Shown: positions 1-12,463, numbered from the stretch's first letter. The stretch: 64,000 nt of DNA from Imbricaverruca yamaguchii (GCA_034440575.1 JAOTOL010001556.1:841001-905000); one strand, 5' to 3'. Notes: a model not told the origin generated them from the sequence alone. Numbers and translations are program-made.

Positions 1-1098
1 AATATCAAGTACTCTTAATATCAAAGAGCGTAGCATAAAGACTAAAACGGCCCAACCATCGGTTGTGGAGCAGGCAATCCGACCACGGAATATGGGTTAT
101 AGAGGATGTAAGGTAAACTTCGCAGAATGAAGAATAATCAGTTCTGAATTGTGAATCATGTAGAATGATGAAACTATTCATATGGTATGCGCCCGGAATG
201 AAAAATGAAACTATTCATGTGGAATCAAACCCGGGTAGAATTCTGATGTTTTCTTTGGGTTAGGAAGGTTAGTATTAAGCTTTACATTTGAAGAGATACA
301 TTGCTTCGTACTTTTCATTAAACTCTGGAAGCAAGCTGGCTGAAAAAAAAACCTTTGGAGAGAATGCTTCATTTTTCCTTGCATTGTCATTTAGCAGATT
401 TCAAAGAAAGTCTTGTGCATTGCTTACGCAACTATGCACAAGCAGCAATGATACTGATATATTTTCTTAATAAAATGTGTTACAATGCGAATCTGATGCC
501 ATGCACCTATTGGTTATTGCAGCTTGTTTCTAGCCATATTCTACGATGTGATGTCTGGTTAAGCTGAACATCATTTTTGGCTTCATTGAAGTTTCCATGG
601 ATATGTTTGAGCATTCGTGCAACGCCTTTGATAATCTGCTGTTGACAGCAATTCGTATGCAAAAATCCTTTAAATTATTCATAGATTGATCGTCAAATTG
701 TGCAACATGCAAGAAATACGTTCTGGCTGAAATGTTGAAATGGGGCTTACACGCTGCATGATGATTATTATGAAAAAAACATGTTACACAAGGCTACATC
801 TTGATGAAAAATCAATTAAAATAAAGGCACCTAACAGAACGGTTGAAAGTCTAGCACATATTCCAAAGACGAGTCTAAACCCTGTGCTGGCCTCGCTTTC
901 TGACCGGGCTTTCGGTTGTTGCAGCTTTGGATTTGCTACCTATAATACCAGTTTTGATGTGCAAAAGGCACAGCTGAGTGTCGGTGAATAAATTTGAGAA
1001 AGAATTTATTGGTTCATGCGGAGCTCATAAATGACAGCCAATTGTACGCTGTGAAACAAGTGCGTGAAGTAAATGCGTAGATAATGCTGTTTTACAGC
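1..1098. other. unassigned sequence, no gene seen
   Basis: AT-leaning sequence of ordinary complexity. The longest open frame (740-991, 83 codons) has no recognisable domain. No repeat unit, tRNA fold or transposon end was recognised before the hAT-like element at 1107. Confidence 0.5.
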
Positions 1099-2020
1099 GT
1101 ACGGACTAGTGGTGTCAATCGGTTACCAAACCGATCGGATACCGAAAAATTACCGATACCGATTCGATAATCGGTCGGACAAACATTAATTTTTTCGGAC
1201 ACATTTCGGTAATGCTACTAATGCTGCGATGGGCTTAATTTCATGGACCTCGCGCTTTGCAGTTTTTCTTCAGCCCAGAGTCCGTCACGGTCTCCCGAAT
1301 GTCCAGCAGACTATATATTGTGCAAGGAAGTGTATTTCTTGAAATAAAGATAGAATGCTTATGCTTTTGTTCTAAGTTGAGCAGTGGCGCGGAAGCTTTT
1401 TTTCTGGTTGGGACGGGAGCAAGGGGTGAGTGGGGGGCTAACTGCCGCCCCTTGACCCTCCTGCTCCTCCGCCTATGTTGAGGAGTCAAGTCTCATGCTG
1501 CCGGGTGTTTAGCGAAAGATCAAAGTAATAACATGTAGCTTGCAGTGATAAAAACGTATTATTTTGCCGCTTACTAATCATTACCATTCGAAGTTGTAAG
1601 TGTAACCGTTCGGTTTGAGGAAACGAAAATGTATTCATCTAGAACGCGAAAAATGCAACATCTGAGCGAGTACTTAGAAAGCAGAGCGAACCACCCATAT
1701 ACCTAGTTCCGGCCCGGTACATGCTTTGGACATGATCAGGTCTTGACTTTCAGATGAAATATTTTAAATGTTTTTTTTATAAAGATATTTTTTTACAAAA
1801 AGCATTCAAAATATTGTTCAATTTCCTGTAAATGATACTCGTATGGTAATTAATGATTTGCTTTCCCAAATATTGGTGTTTTTCACAATCGGTAATTTTT
1901 CGGACAATTTTGGTCTTATAATCCGATCGGTAATATTTCGGTCACCACGGTTATATGCAAATCGTTATCGGTTCGGTAGTGATTTTGAAAATTCCGAGAT
2001 ATGACACCACTGGTACGGAC
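1099..2020. mobile_element. non-autonomous hAT-like element with 8-bp target duplication
   Basis: The element itself runs 1107-2012 (906 bp). Its ends are inverted copies of yAGTGGTGTCA (left TAGTGGTGTCA at 1107-1117, right TGACACCACTG at 2002-2012). They are flanked on both sides by the same 8 bases, GTACGGAC (1099-1106 and 2013-2020). An 8-bp duplication and a CAGTGGTG-type terminus are diagnostic of the hAT superfamily. Just inside each end lie about 100 bp rich in ACCGATCGGT-like palindromic words, typical of hAT subterminal transposase-binding repeats. No transposase frame is present, so it must have been moved in trans. Identical duplications suggest a fairly recent insertion; the left terminal base differs (T for C). 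Confidence 0.85.
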
Positions 2021-2611
2021 TGCAAAGCAGTCCACATCGTGCCGGATTTCCGAGATGTGATCGAAGTTCCGTCTGCCAGATATGACGCGGAAGAATAACT
2101 TGGGATATTTTTAAGGACAGTGCGGCTCTTCACCGAGCCAATTCAAAAAGTGACCTTACCGTCTCGGTCTATGACGAGGTAACGACGGCTGCATCATGTT
2201 AACAGGGCTAACATGGCACGACAGTTTTGCGCCTAATGTGACTGTTGCTTTCGATTAAAAAAAAAATATAGAAATGTTTCAAAGTTTTTAGAATAGTACA
2301 ACTTGTGACACTTCACTTAAAAGGCACAAAACGTGAACAAATTAGCCTCGCATTAGTGTTGCTGATGATATTTCCTTAACACCAATTTTCCGACAAGTGA
2401 CAGCTTTAACAATTCATTGCATGGTTCCCGGTAATTCGCTTTTGCCTGATGGACACTCTTGATCCCCGTGCATGTCATGGTGTAAAAGTAAGTTATTAGT
2501 TTGTGTATCACCATATCACCACTTTGAAACACGACAGAGCACTTGCCTCGCGACCAAAGTCCAAGAACTAGGGCGAAATCAGGGTGGCTGCACTCAGATG
2601 CATCACATTAA
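2021..2611. other. unassigned sequence
   Basis: No coding region, repeat unit or transposon terminus recognised between the hAT-like element and the microsatellite cluster. Confidence 0.4.
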
Positions 2612-2647
2612 ACACCCCCCCCCACACACACACAGACAAACACACAC

Positions 2648-2707
<60 letters not shown>
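2612..2707. repeat. compound microsatellite C-run/(CA)n/(CT)n/(TA)n
   Basis: Directly visible: a C-run, interrupted CA repeats, about 19 CT units, then about 9 TA units. Short open frames across it (Ser-Leu and Ile-Tyr repeats) are artefacts. Confidence 0.95.
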
Positions 2708-2757
2708 CAACAAAAATGTATAATATATTTATATATATAATACACAGAATGGCTCAC

Positions 2758-2949
2758 AAGTGCTCCTGGGTTTTAGACATTGGTGTGATACGAAATGTAC
2801 GACCCTCAATATACCAGGAGGTGTTGAGTGCTATATTAACGTTAGGGATTATGCTATATTGAGTAATATAGCATAATCCCTAACGCTGCTTTTGATGTAA
2901 ACTCAGCAGCTCCTGATATATTGACGGTATTACATTTCGTATCACCCAA

Positions 2950-2957
<8 letters not shown>
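2758..2957. repeat. long imperfect hairpin (foldback/MITE-like)
   Basis: The left half reads AGACATTGGTGTGATACGAA and the right half ends with its near reverse complement just before position 2957. The arms are about 85-95 bp and meet at a near-perfect core (TTAGGGATTATGCTATATT against its complement) around 2842-2883. The right arm has a short insertion (TGATGTAAACT region). The hairpin lies between a CT/TA microsatellite and a very long TA microsatellite. No coding capacity. It looks like a foldback or MITE that landed in, or seeded, TA repeats; the superfamily is unknown. Confidence 0.75.
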
Positions 2958-3042
<85 letters not shown>

Positions 3043-3158
3043 GTATATTTGGATATATAGATAGAGAAATATATTTAAACATATCATATGGATATAAATA
3101 AATATATATATGCAAACATGTATACATATTTATATATAAATATATATGTATATTTATA

Positions 3159-3208
<50 letters not shown>

Positions 3209-3283
3209 TGTATATATATATTATATACATATACATATATATACATATATTTATATATAAATATGTATACATGTATAAATATA

Positions 3284-3325
<42 letters not shown>
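2952..3325. repeat. (TA)n/(ATGTAT)n-rich microsatellite
   Basis: A pure TA run (to about 3030) passes into interrupted TA, GTAT and ATACAT words, then pure TA again until about 3325. Open frames of Ile-Tyr repeats on both strands are artefacts of the dinucleotide. Confidence 0.95.
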
Positions 3326-3326
<1 letters not shown>

Positions 3327-3894
3327 ATAAATTGCTGACGACAATATGTCAGGCGAACCTAATTCGATTCTTGCGGATCAACTAAGGCGTGTCACATTCG
3401 AAGATGTAGCAATAGAGCTCCAAGGACACAGGAAATCCCCTTGATGAGATTGCGTTTTTGCTGTCTGGTCTGCGAAAACACAAAGCTGCCAGCATCATCA
3501 GCAAAGATGCTGTTCTTTTCACCGAACCAGCCAACCGTGTGGCGCTGGAGAGTGAACGCGGGAGAGAGAAATGAGTGATACGCCACCACCCCCGAGTAAA
3601 AACCATTTCTGCTTGGTACAGCCACTGCTCCACGTCTCACAGGGAACGACCAGATTCCCACTGAGCGTCAATACAGCAAAGAAGTGGAGACGTCAGCCAC
3701 TTCGCCCCAGGAATCAATGACCATTTTTATTGGCGGGTTGATGTAGACGTTAGAAATGTGGCCGATAACTTCGGTCATGGACCGTCGATGCAATCTAAAC
3801 GAACGGAGACACATGATAAAAACACCTCTACAGTGACATTTTCGCAACATAATTACTGCAGCTATTTTTGCAACGTTAATCACGTGTATATGTA
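3326..3894. other. unassigned sequence
   Basis: Non-repetitive sequence between two TA microsatellites. Short antisense open frames (3382-3661) show no known motif. Confidence 0.4.
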
Positions 3895-4088
<194 letters not shown>

Positions 4089-4089
4089 A

Positions 4090-4615
4090 TCGCCAAACGG
4101 CGCCTTGAACGTCACTTGACAACGTGTCTGCTACACCGTCTGTCGTTCTTGCTGACCGCAGACTGCCAGACGTCACCGTGTCCGCCGCTGTCCGGGACTC
4201 ACCGTCGCGACCGCCACCTCCGGCGTATCCGCCGTGATGGGTGAGCGACGTCTCGGCGAGCCTGACGAGCTGGCTAAGCAGTCCCACACTGCCGCCGAGA
4301 CTTGCCCGCCAGCAGACAAGGCAGGAGGGCAGCCTGTTTGCTCTGCGATCCAGGACGGACATGGGCAAGAGGCGTCTGGGCAACTGGGCGCCCATGCACA
4401 TGCCCAGTTTAATACGCTTCTTGCCAGCCTGACCATCATTTAGGCGCGCCTTGAAGCGCCATCTGTTGTAACGTGAAGCTGCATAATACGTGTTGCATAA
4501 CGTGTTGCAGTTAGCACACTCACGAATTCGACGGTGCGTCAGCATTCATTTGTATGCATGAGGTTTCTTCGATGACCTAAATACACGTATCTGTCTTTAT
4601 CTTTCATGGTCGCCA
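4090..4615. other. GC-rich unassigned block
   Basis: CpG-rich sequence with overlapping open frames on both strands, as expected at this composition. The segment near 4440-4500 (GCGCCATCTGTTGTAACGTG) and the run ATAAATACACGTATCTGTC-like before 4605 resemble parts of a retroelement LTR. A gypsy-like integrase remnant lies nearby at 5.2-5.5 kb, but no paired LTR was found. Confidence 0.3.
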
Positions 4616-4618
4616 CGG

Positions 4619-4880
4619 CTTCCGCTGGCGCGGTGGTCGGCGCCGTTTCCTCCGTCTGGTCTGGGTGGGGGGCGCTTTTCCGTCTGGTCTGGTGGGCGGT
4701 GGTCGGCGCCGTTTCTCGTCTGGTCTGGCTGCGGGTGGTGGTTTTTGTCTGGCTGGCGGTGGTCGGCGCCGTTTCCTCCGTCTGGTCTGGCTGCGGCGGT
4801 GGTCGGCGCCGTTTCCTCCGTCTGGTCTGGCTGCGGCGGTGGTCGGCGCCGTTTCCTCCGTCTGGTCTGGCTGCGCGTGC
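4619..4880. repeat. GC-rich minisatellite, 40-bp unit
   Basis: GGTCGGCGCCGTTTC recurs at 4635, 4701, 4761, 4801 and 4841. The last three copies are exactly 40 bp apart and nearly identical; the earlier ones are diverged or partial. GTCTGGTCTGG is the second conserved word in the unit. Long Arg/Pro-rich antisense frames here are by-products of the repeat. Confidence 0.9.
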
Positions 4881-5164
4881 CAGCGCGCCTCGACAGCCTG
4901 TCGCTGAGCATACCCGCCAGGTGGCGGACCTATTGCCGGCGCAGCCGACCGTCGCCCGCCACTAGGTGGCGGCACCGTCCACATCGTGAGTCGCTCCGCG
5001 AGCACACGTGTGCCACGCCACAGTCGAGCACATAGCCTGCCGAACCCCGGCCAGCCACGATCCGTCAAGGTGCGCAGAACCATGGCCGCCGCAATCCAAT
5101 GCATTCCGGCTGGGGCCGTGGCATCCACTCCCGAGGCCATGGCACCAGCCGGAATCGTATTCAG

Positions 5165-5549
5165 TCGCCCAATGTCAGAAACGAGTTTTATCGGCTGTCC
5201 TTCCCGCATGTGATTTCCTCAAGAAACTCGATGGCGGTCTCGGTCTCTGGTTCACCACGGAACCTTAACTCAACCCACTTTGAAACATAGTCGGTTAATA
5301 CCATCGCATATATAGGCTTTCGGACACTCCAATGGCCCAACAAGTTTGAAGTCGATGTTATTCCACGGTTTCAAACTGATTGCAGCCAGTAGCCAGGGAC
5401 AGCGCTACTGTTTGCAGAAGAGCACTACGCGTACCAGCAGTCTTTTCTAGGGAAGCATGAGCTGCACAGCTCCTCACCGCTGCTTTCACTTCAGCATGTG
5501 CTCCAGACCACCGGTGCAGCTGTCTTATGCACTGTTTGCATCGTACCAT
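5165..5549 (-). pseudogene. Ty3/gypsy-like integrase remnant
   Basis: On the minus strand the frames recall the zinc-binding/linker part of a retroelement integrase (HAEVKAAVRSCAA around 5420-5490), followed by WNNIDF and a GPLE motif (about 5325-5375). The core strand then reads LTDYVSKWVEL (about 5265-5300), EFLEEI (5211-5231) and LVSD (about 5170-5185). The last is a good match to the second Asp region of the DDE core. The pieces lie in different frames with a stop between them, so the gene is broken. The segment after LVSD, with the remaining core and catalytic Glu, is missing. RT, RNase H and LTRs were not found. Assignment to gypsy-like integrase is by motif recognition; a Maverick or other integrase is less likely. 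Confidence 0.6.
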
Positions 5550-6636
5550 GCCTTGATTACCGTCTCCATCATCTCTCTATCTTCCTGGCCCCAGACCTTC
5601 CGGAACAACCAGATGCTCTTAGCGAATGGTTATGCTAACAGCACAATGATATTAATAATGTGTGTGCCTACGTTCGCTCGGAACGCTCACTCACTCTGTC
5701 TGATCATCCAGTGTAAACACGTAAGGTGCCTGGGAAGTGATTATGTAAGAATGGCTGCTAAGAATGGCTAAGCATATCTTTCAATTTAAATCAAGTCAGG
5801 CCCTGTCGGCCTTCAAAGACCTTCACATTCTATGGACCTGCCATGAGAACAGAACGTGAAGAATCCAAGAGAATCTGAGAATGAAGGAGCATTCGATGAA
5901 GAAAATAATGCAACACTGGATATTCCTGGGGGATAAAACACACAATGTTCAGAAGTATTTAGGAACGCGACCCACATTTGCCGTCTGTCGCGGTCTCCAC
6001 CAATAGCCAGACAACAACACCAAGACGTGCAAATGAATGTGTGTGACCGTATCACTCTTCTGTAACCTCAACCTCCGTTACTGGTGCCAGTGCCATAATA
6101 GTAAGGGCATGCATGCGGCGGAATGAAAGAGTCGTGAATGATGTAAAAGTGATCTCGATCCATATATCGTAGCGTCCCTAAATTCAATTGGCAGAACACA
6201 TGCTGATATTGAATTGGACCCCTCGGCACAAACATGAAACGAAAACCATGCAAGATGAACTCCTGCTGTCTGTATTATCGCAGACGCACACTTGCTACGT
6301 GGGCTATCAATTTTGAAGTCGTACTGAGGGTGTGAGACTGCACAGCTGTCTAGGAAAAGAAGCCGGTACACATGGGCAGGGGAAAAACAATGCTGGTAAT
6401 GAAACCTGGCCACATGCGAACCGGCGTTGTTTTTGCTAGCCAGAAGGCCGGAATAACAGCAGTTAAGTACGGCGCAAGGCATCAAATGTGTACCACTCTC
6501 TGTCTGGCTGCTCAGGTTCGCTGATATCACGAAATTAAGCTGGTTGTAATTGATCGTGTACTAATTGTACTGCCTCTGTAATGTTTTACTATGTAGTTAC
6601 TTGTTTTATTATGTTTCACTTCTGTACTACGTTGCT

Positions 6637-6638
<2 letters not shown>
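5550..6638. other. unassigned sequence
   Basis: Contains an antisense open frame of 150 codons (6078-6530) with no recognisable domain and no supporting context; probably chance. No repeats seen. Confidence 0.35.

Positions 6639-6701
<63 letters not shown>
6639..6701. repeat. (TC)n microsatellite
   Basis: About 31 uninterrupted TC units. Confidence 0.97.
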
Positions 6702-6704
<3 letters not shown>

Positions 6705-9700
6705 GGAAACTATTTTGTGAAAATAACTTTTAATTTGGAAGTTATGAATGCTGCAATAAATTAACTTTGGAAGATATGTCATGTACCCTGAATAAACGTT
6801 CAGCTGCTGTGCTGCTTCCCAGTCCTCTCTGTCTTGCGCTCAGTGTCCTTTCTGTCTCTTCGCCTCTGATCAGTGACAGTTCCGTCCACTGACCCGTGAT
6901 GTATTTGATGGGTCGTCCTTTGGCCAATGAAACACTCCATTTCCTCGTCTGGAACTCTATCGGTCCTTGGACATGTGTACGCTCCTCAGCTATTGCACAT
7001 GTAGCTTGTCACGTGAAACAAGGGAGAAAACCACACGTTTCTCTATCGAACCAGTCATTATTTTGCCGCCTTTTCAACTCGCTTTTCCGGAGTTCATGAT
7101 CCATTTGTGACGGAGTTGTATTAGCCCGGAAGCAGGGCCCTCTGCGACCTTAGGTATATAATCCATGTATCAGAGGTGCATTATATATTTTCCACGAAAT
7201 TTGCATGGCTTCTTTCAGCGAGTAGGTTTTCCAGAACGATCATCCCCCCAACGCTATGCTTTCCGAAACCAATTTAATACATTGCGTTGCGTGTGGTCGC
7301 GCGTGGGCAGCATATCACTTTTCGGTTCCTCAGGTTGCCCCGGCAAGAGTTTTCAGTCGCATGTAACGTTGCACAAACGCCTCGTTTATATGCTGTACAC
7401 ATCCTCGATCTTGCGAGCCACTTTACACCAGTTCAGCCACATCAGTTGCGGCCACGGACCGAGGAATGACACCAGATGTGCCACCGAAGGTTCATTTTGT
7501 CAACTACCGAAGCGAGCTGACGTTGAAGTCGTTAAAGCTAAGAATGTTCTCACCTTCCGAAATGTAATATAACAATAAAGCGTTGTCCATGAGTATGTTA
7601 GCATATATGATGCATATGATCATGAGCGGAGGCTTAGCTAGGAGACCAATTCAGTGCGCAGGAAGTCGTATTTCAAAATGTCGGCAAATATTTGCACTTT
7701 ATTTTGTTTTTATTTGTATTCTAAAGGAACACTTCAAAATCATTATCACCACCACTAGACTAATTCAAAATTGTCATTAAAAAACAAATTCGTTTTAATC
7801 TAAAGGGACTGTCTTCCCTTAGTAAACGTTAATTGTGCAAGGCTAGAAGAAGCAAGAGCTTAATGACAGTTTGTAGCCGCTTGAACCAAAATATACGCCG
7901 AGTCGCCCACCCTCTCATGAGTGGTGGTGTCGAATGATCAAGTCTGGTTAAATCGCCCTAAAGCCCAACTAACTGAAACAAAACTCATGAGTGGTGGTTC
8001 TTTCTACGCACAGGGGAGTATTTCAGCGCTTGTAGCCCCTCGTTCTCGAGACGTATTTGCTCTTTCGCACATTGGCAGAGACGAGTCGGTATCTGTGCGT
8101 GACAGAGCCTCGTCGACCTCTTCAGTGACCTCAGCACTTGGTACTGCAATAACGTCCGTTCAGCTGACATTGAGCTCCTTTTTACTGCTGTCATTACCAT
8201 ACACTTCAGCCCCTGTATGACGTTCAATGCCAGGCCTCCTGCTTCGTGCGTGTGTTTGTGTGCATTTCAAGTTTCCGACCGTCTCCACGGGCGCAGAGAC
8301 GACCACTTCCCGCGAATCATGTCCCTACACAGTGGCGAAGCGAGCTGTACTCGGCGGAGCGCATCGCCTCCTCCCCTCTCCCTTCCCCCTCTCTTCCTCC
8401 CCGCCGAATTACGGGGCAAACCAATAATTAATCGTTTCCTTTTCTAAACAGGTGAGTTAGAATACTATTACTCGTCGGGAACGGGCTGCACACTAATTAT
8501 GCCAGATAATTTAACGATGTTTATTTGATCGTCATTAAGGTCCTCGCACGCGTATGCAGGCCGCAGTGGATCCCTGTGTGCTATTGGAAAACAATTACGA
8601 CTACAATTACGGCGTCGACAGGTGCGTACGGCGATCATTTGGCGCTCGCGCCGCATTGAGCATGGCGCTCCTGCGGCGCACGTGCGTCCGTGACGCCCCG
8701 GACAGCCGGCATCACGTCACACCGTGACACTCGTGATGGATGACTGTCGTGACGTCATCGTTGAATCGAGCGGTGCTGTCATCGTCGGACGGCGCGCACC
8801 CCTGTTCGCCCGCGGCCAGTTGTTTGTCTGTAGCTACCGGTGTCCGCGGCGGGAAGGCAAGCCCGTCATGCTACATTTAAAGGGACCTAACGGTGTCGAA
8901 GGGAACCTCCTAATGACGTATCGTTCACGGCTGATGGTTGAAGTGTAAGTAGATCAGAATATATGTCCCCGTTCTCATATATACTGGATGTGGAGGATCC
9001 ACAACCAGTTCAAATAATGTGTGCGTGGGGGGAGGGGATTATGATCGTGCTTGAAACGTTGTTAAATGGTGAAGTTAGAGTCAACTCTAATATATCATAA
9101 ATTTCAATTGCACTGAAATTTCTCCTCACTGAACGCCCGATAAAATCCACTGACGTTTGTCTCACTAATGTATATTTGCACTCACGAGCATGCAAATACG
9201 CAAGCTGACGGGCACTTCCTGGCAGTCATTTCCTATGCTGGATTCCAAGAAACTTGCAGCACATCCAGTCATTATTCCAGCCCCCTCGAAGCTGGCCTGC
9301 CAATCATCTACACCCGTGCCATCGGTCTGTTCCCGTCCCGTCAACCGGAGTTGGTTGAGCTCCAGTCAGAAGAGGGGTCCCAGGTCGTGGAAAGGGCAGA
9401 GACGACAGATGCTTTTCATATAATCAGCTGATGACCGTACAGTTCTATTTGGCGCGAATATGCATTGCGGCGGTTGTTTTTACCGACCTTTGTGCGGAAC
9501 GGTGTCGATGTTTTTGTATTGAGTGACATATTTGCACCGATCTGGCGGGAAATGGTGACGATATGTTTGCATTGAGTGATATATTTGCTTTCTGTCGTGA
9601 GAGCATCATCAACCCTGCTTGGCAGCAGCTGTTGGAAGACGAGCAGAGGACGCTTGGGGATGTGTTTTCTTGCTTCGACTCAGGCCGGAAAGTCCGCGCG

Positions 9701-10845
9701 CAGTGAACGGCGATGGCTTGCGCTGCTTCAGCAGTTCAAACTGCATACCCACCAAGAGCAGATCCAGGAATTGTAATGGGGGCACTCCTTACTCCGGTAC
9801 CAATAATGACGGAATTTCAGAAGTGCTGTTCTACTTCCCATCCTTCCAGCCACCCTTTACGGAAAGGGATCGATCCCTCCATGTAGTGACATATTTATTG
9901 GGAATGTCCAGAAAACAGTGGGTGACCCCATGATGCCACACATTTGACATCGGCAGAGAACAGCAGGTGAGCGATCCATCATGCGACTCAGTTGGCACCT
10001 CCAGATAACGGTGGGTTGAGCGCAACGCATTTAGCATGGCCACAATGACATGTCGTTTAGCCTTGACCATATGCATCTTGCTGCATGCAAATTATTTAAA
10101 TATTGCTTGAACTTTCTACCCCTCCCTCTTTCTTTTGCCTACCGATCCCTGAGGCGCAGCGAATGATCTACATAAATTGGCAAGCACCATAATATTGGCA
10201 TATCCGCGTTTATGGTTCAATATTGGGGCCATGGACCCACAAAAAGCAGATGATCTAACATCATCTCCCATGTGCATACGCCATGACCTGACAATTATTT
10301 CAGCACAATTCTGTCTATACTTCTGCGTCCTGTCACCTTCGCCACCAGGCCACCATTGATTTAGGAGAATGACAAAGTTTGGATGGTGCCTTTCAAACAG
10401 AACTACATACACGAATTGATACACGGGTCACTTAACAGGAGATTTATCAACGATACCGTACTTCTCGGATGTTATTAGCCTCTGGGCAAAATACCATAAT
10501 ACTTGATATAATAATGACAAAGCATCATCATTAGATGCCGTTGCTGCCAACCTTGTTCTGCTTATCAGGAACGTGTAAAAATAATTGTTGCAATTTTTCC
10601 AAAGAAAGCTCCACATTGCAATTTTGTAAAGCCTGTGTATATGTATGATTTTGTGGGCACGAGCTGCATGCCAATTTGCCTAGCGCACAATCATATTTTG
10701 ATTTGGAAAATCTTAGGCTTGGTGTGACCGATGCGAATTGAAGAATGCAATACACCATTTAAAGTGTTTTACGAACCTTTGTGTGCTGTGATGTATACTG
10801 TCGAATTTAATTTTTGTGGCGCGGGCTCTGGGTCTCAACATTCGC
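6702..10845. other. long unassigned stretch
   Basis: No recognisable gene or transposon. The longest frame (7165-7572, plus, 135 codons) has no known motif. A CpG-rich patch at 8640-8945 has a perfect CRE-like TGACGTCA (about 8750). Its plus-strand frame (8724-8948) ends at a good 5' splice-site sequence (AAGT then GTAAGT), so an exon cannot be excluded. CTCATGAGTGGTGGT occurs twice (7913 and 7985). A duplicated word near 9500-9590 (GATGTTTTTGTATTGAGTGA against GATATGTTTGCATTGAGTGA) is the only other local repeat. Confidence 0.35.
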
Positions 10846-10892
10846 GCACCATCCCATTGGCTCAGCATCGTGTTGAGCCAATGGGATGGTGC
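10846..10892. repeat. perfect 19-bp inverted repeat
   Basis: GCACCATCCCATTGGCTCA (10846-10864) is followed after 9 nt by its exact reverse complement (10874-10892). Each arm carries a CCAAT or ATTGG word. It could be a transposon terminus, a hairpin or a double CCAAT element. Confidence 0.9.
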
Positions 10893-11955
10893 ATATCGAA
10901 GTGCGACACGGACACGGAGCACATATTTATCCGACGAGACACATGTGTTATGCGTATGGAAGTGCGACACGGTACCGTCTGGTGACAGCGGAGCGTGCTC
11001 GCACGATGTGCGGTCGCTGCCAGAGGCTGTACTTCCGTGTGCTGATCGCAAATATGATAAAGGAATTTCTGACATTTTGTCCCGGATTTTAGGCAATTTT
11101 GTATTGCTCGATCACAATGAATTTGAATAATTCATGGGTACCATGCTAATGTTAATATTTCATACAAATTTTCGCTGTTGACCTGTCAAACGTGTAGGTT
11201 TCTAAAAACTACTGGGACGACATAATACATGAAGGCAACGGGCAGGCCCACATTGATTGGGGGATGGTGCATAGGGTCCCATGTTAAAAGTTGAAATTAT
11301 ATGGGGCGGGAGGGGGCGGCAGTCAACGTTGGACGTGGGGAAAGTGCCCTCCAAAAAGCATGCAAAGCTACACCCCTGTTGTCTGTATGTGATTCATCAT
11401 ATCCTTGGGAATTGAGTGACTACACCATGCAAATATTACACAAATAATGCACATATCATACAAACATTAGCATTTTTACGCTTCGGTACTGTTCAGATCA
11501 CTGATCGTAAAATAAGTGTCTTGTTCAGCCTGTATCAGTGTAGTGAGCAGTGAGCGCGTCACGACAGCCTGCAGCTACACATGCTGTTGAACGATTAGTC
11601 ATAAATGACTGGATGCCAAATTGAAGAGCATATATAGACTACAACATTCTTCTTTGTTCGATTGTAGCATTTATCGGGGGCAATTCCCGCTCGCTCGCAC
11701 ACCGGTGTGCTGGTCTTACTGTGAGTCATCCAACAGGTGACAACCTGGTGATGTCTGATATTCTGTAGGTGACAGGCTGGACACTTTTTCGCATGATCTG
11801 CTAAGAACTAGCACACTGAAAACTGAAACTGAAACTGTAAGTAGTAAACTGAAACTGTAAATGCCCGGGAAACGTTGATCTACTCTCAGCATCTTAACGT
11901 TACGTACACTATAACGTAACACATTTGTTCGTATTAATAATCTTTAGCTGAAACA
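10893..11955. other. unassigned sequence
   Basis: No gene seen. GAAGTGCGACACGG occurs twice (about 10899 and 10960). CACACCGGTGTG is a 12-bp palindrome near 11698-11709. AAACTGAAACTGTAA is duplicated at 11820-11860. Confidence 0.35.
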
Positions 11956-12390
11956 AAGTGCCATCCGCTAGAGATATTCTACGTTAAAGAAAGAGCTACT
12001 TCAATCTGGCTTATGTGGCATCCAGTTATATCCAATAAGAAAGACAGGAAGGATGAGACGCCAGCAAGCTAGGAACGTGGCGTACGGGCCAATACATACA
12101 GACACGGGTTAAACACATATGCATACACGACACTTGGAAGGACCCTTGGAGGGTGGGCAGCATCGTAACCTCCGGAGAGGCTCCACTGCCCACCTGCGAC
12201 CTGGAAAGCGAAGTGGAGGCCTCACGCCCAGGGCGAGTCATGGGTGTCGGGTCCGACCTTGTATGTGTGGGTGCACGTTAAAGCTTGAAGACCTGAGAGG
12301 GTGAAAAAGCCAAGCAGCTTGGAAAACCCGTAGGTAAAAAACAAAGCACAATTTATGTGGAAAACCGTCCGTTATGGCCAAATTGGATCG
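11956..12390 (+). repeat. interspersed repeat R1, copy 1
   Basis: This segment matches 19073-19584 in reverse orientation along almost its whole length. Shared landmarks in order are GTGCCATCC...CTAGAGAT, TATGTGGCATCC, GATGAGACGCC, GGAACGTGGCGTA, a CACTGCCCACCTGCGACCTG block, CCAAGCAGCTTGGAAAACCC and GGAAAACCGTCCGT. It has no open frame of note. A more diverged tail-like match (ATGGAAAACCGTCC) occurs near 40560. It is probably a SINE or non-autonomous DNA element; no target duplication was identified. Arbitrary strand. Confidence 0.75.
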
Positions 12391-12463
12391 GTCTCTGCCT
12401 ACCTAGGGTGATATAATCTATATGTATGTGTGTTGCGACGACGGAGATGATGGCGTTTGACTT

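Noticed and set aside
740..991. 83-codon plus frame
   Set aside because: No motif, no splice or promoter context, AT-balanced sequence; chance frame.
6078..6530. 150-codon minus frame
   Set aside because: No domain, unusual residue content for a protein (many Cys, His and Ser) and no supporting context; probably chance.
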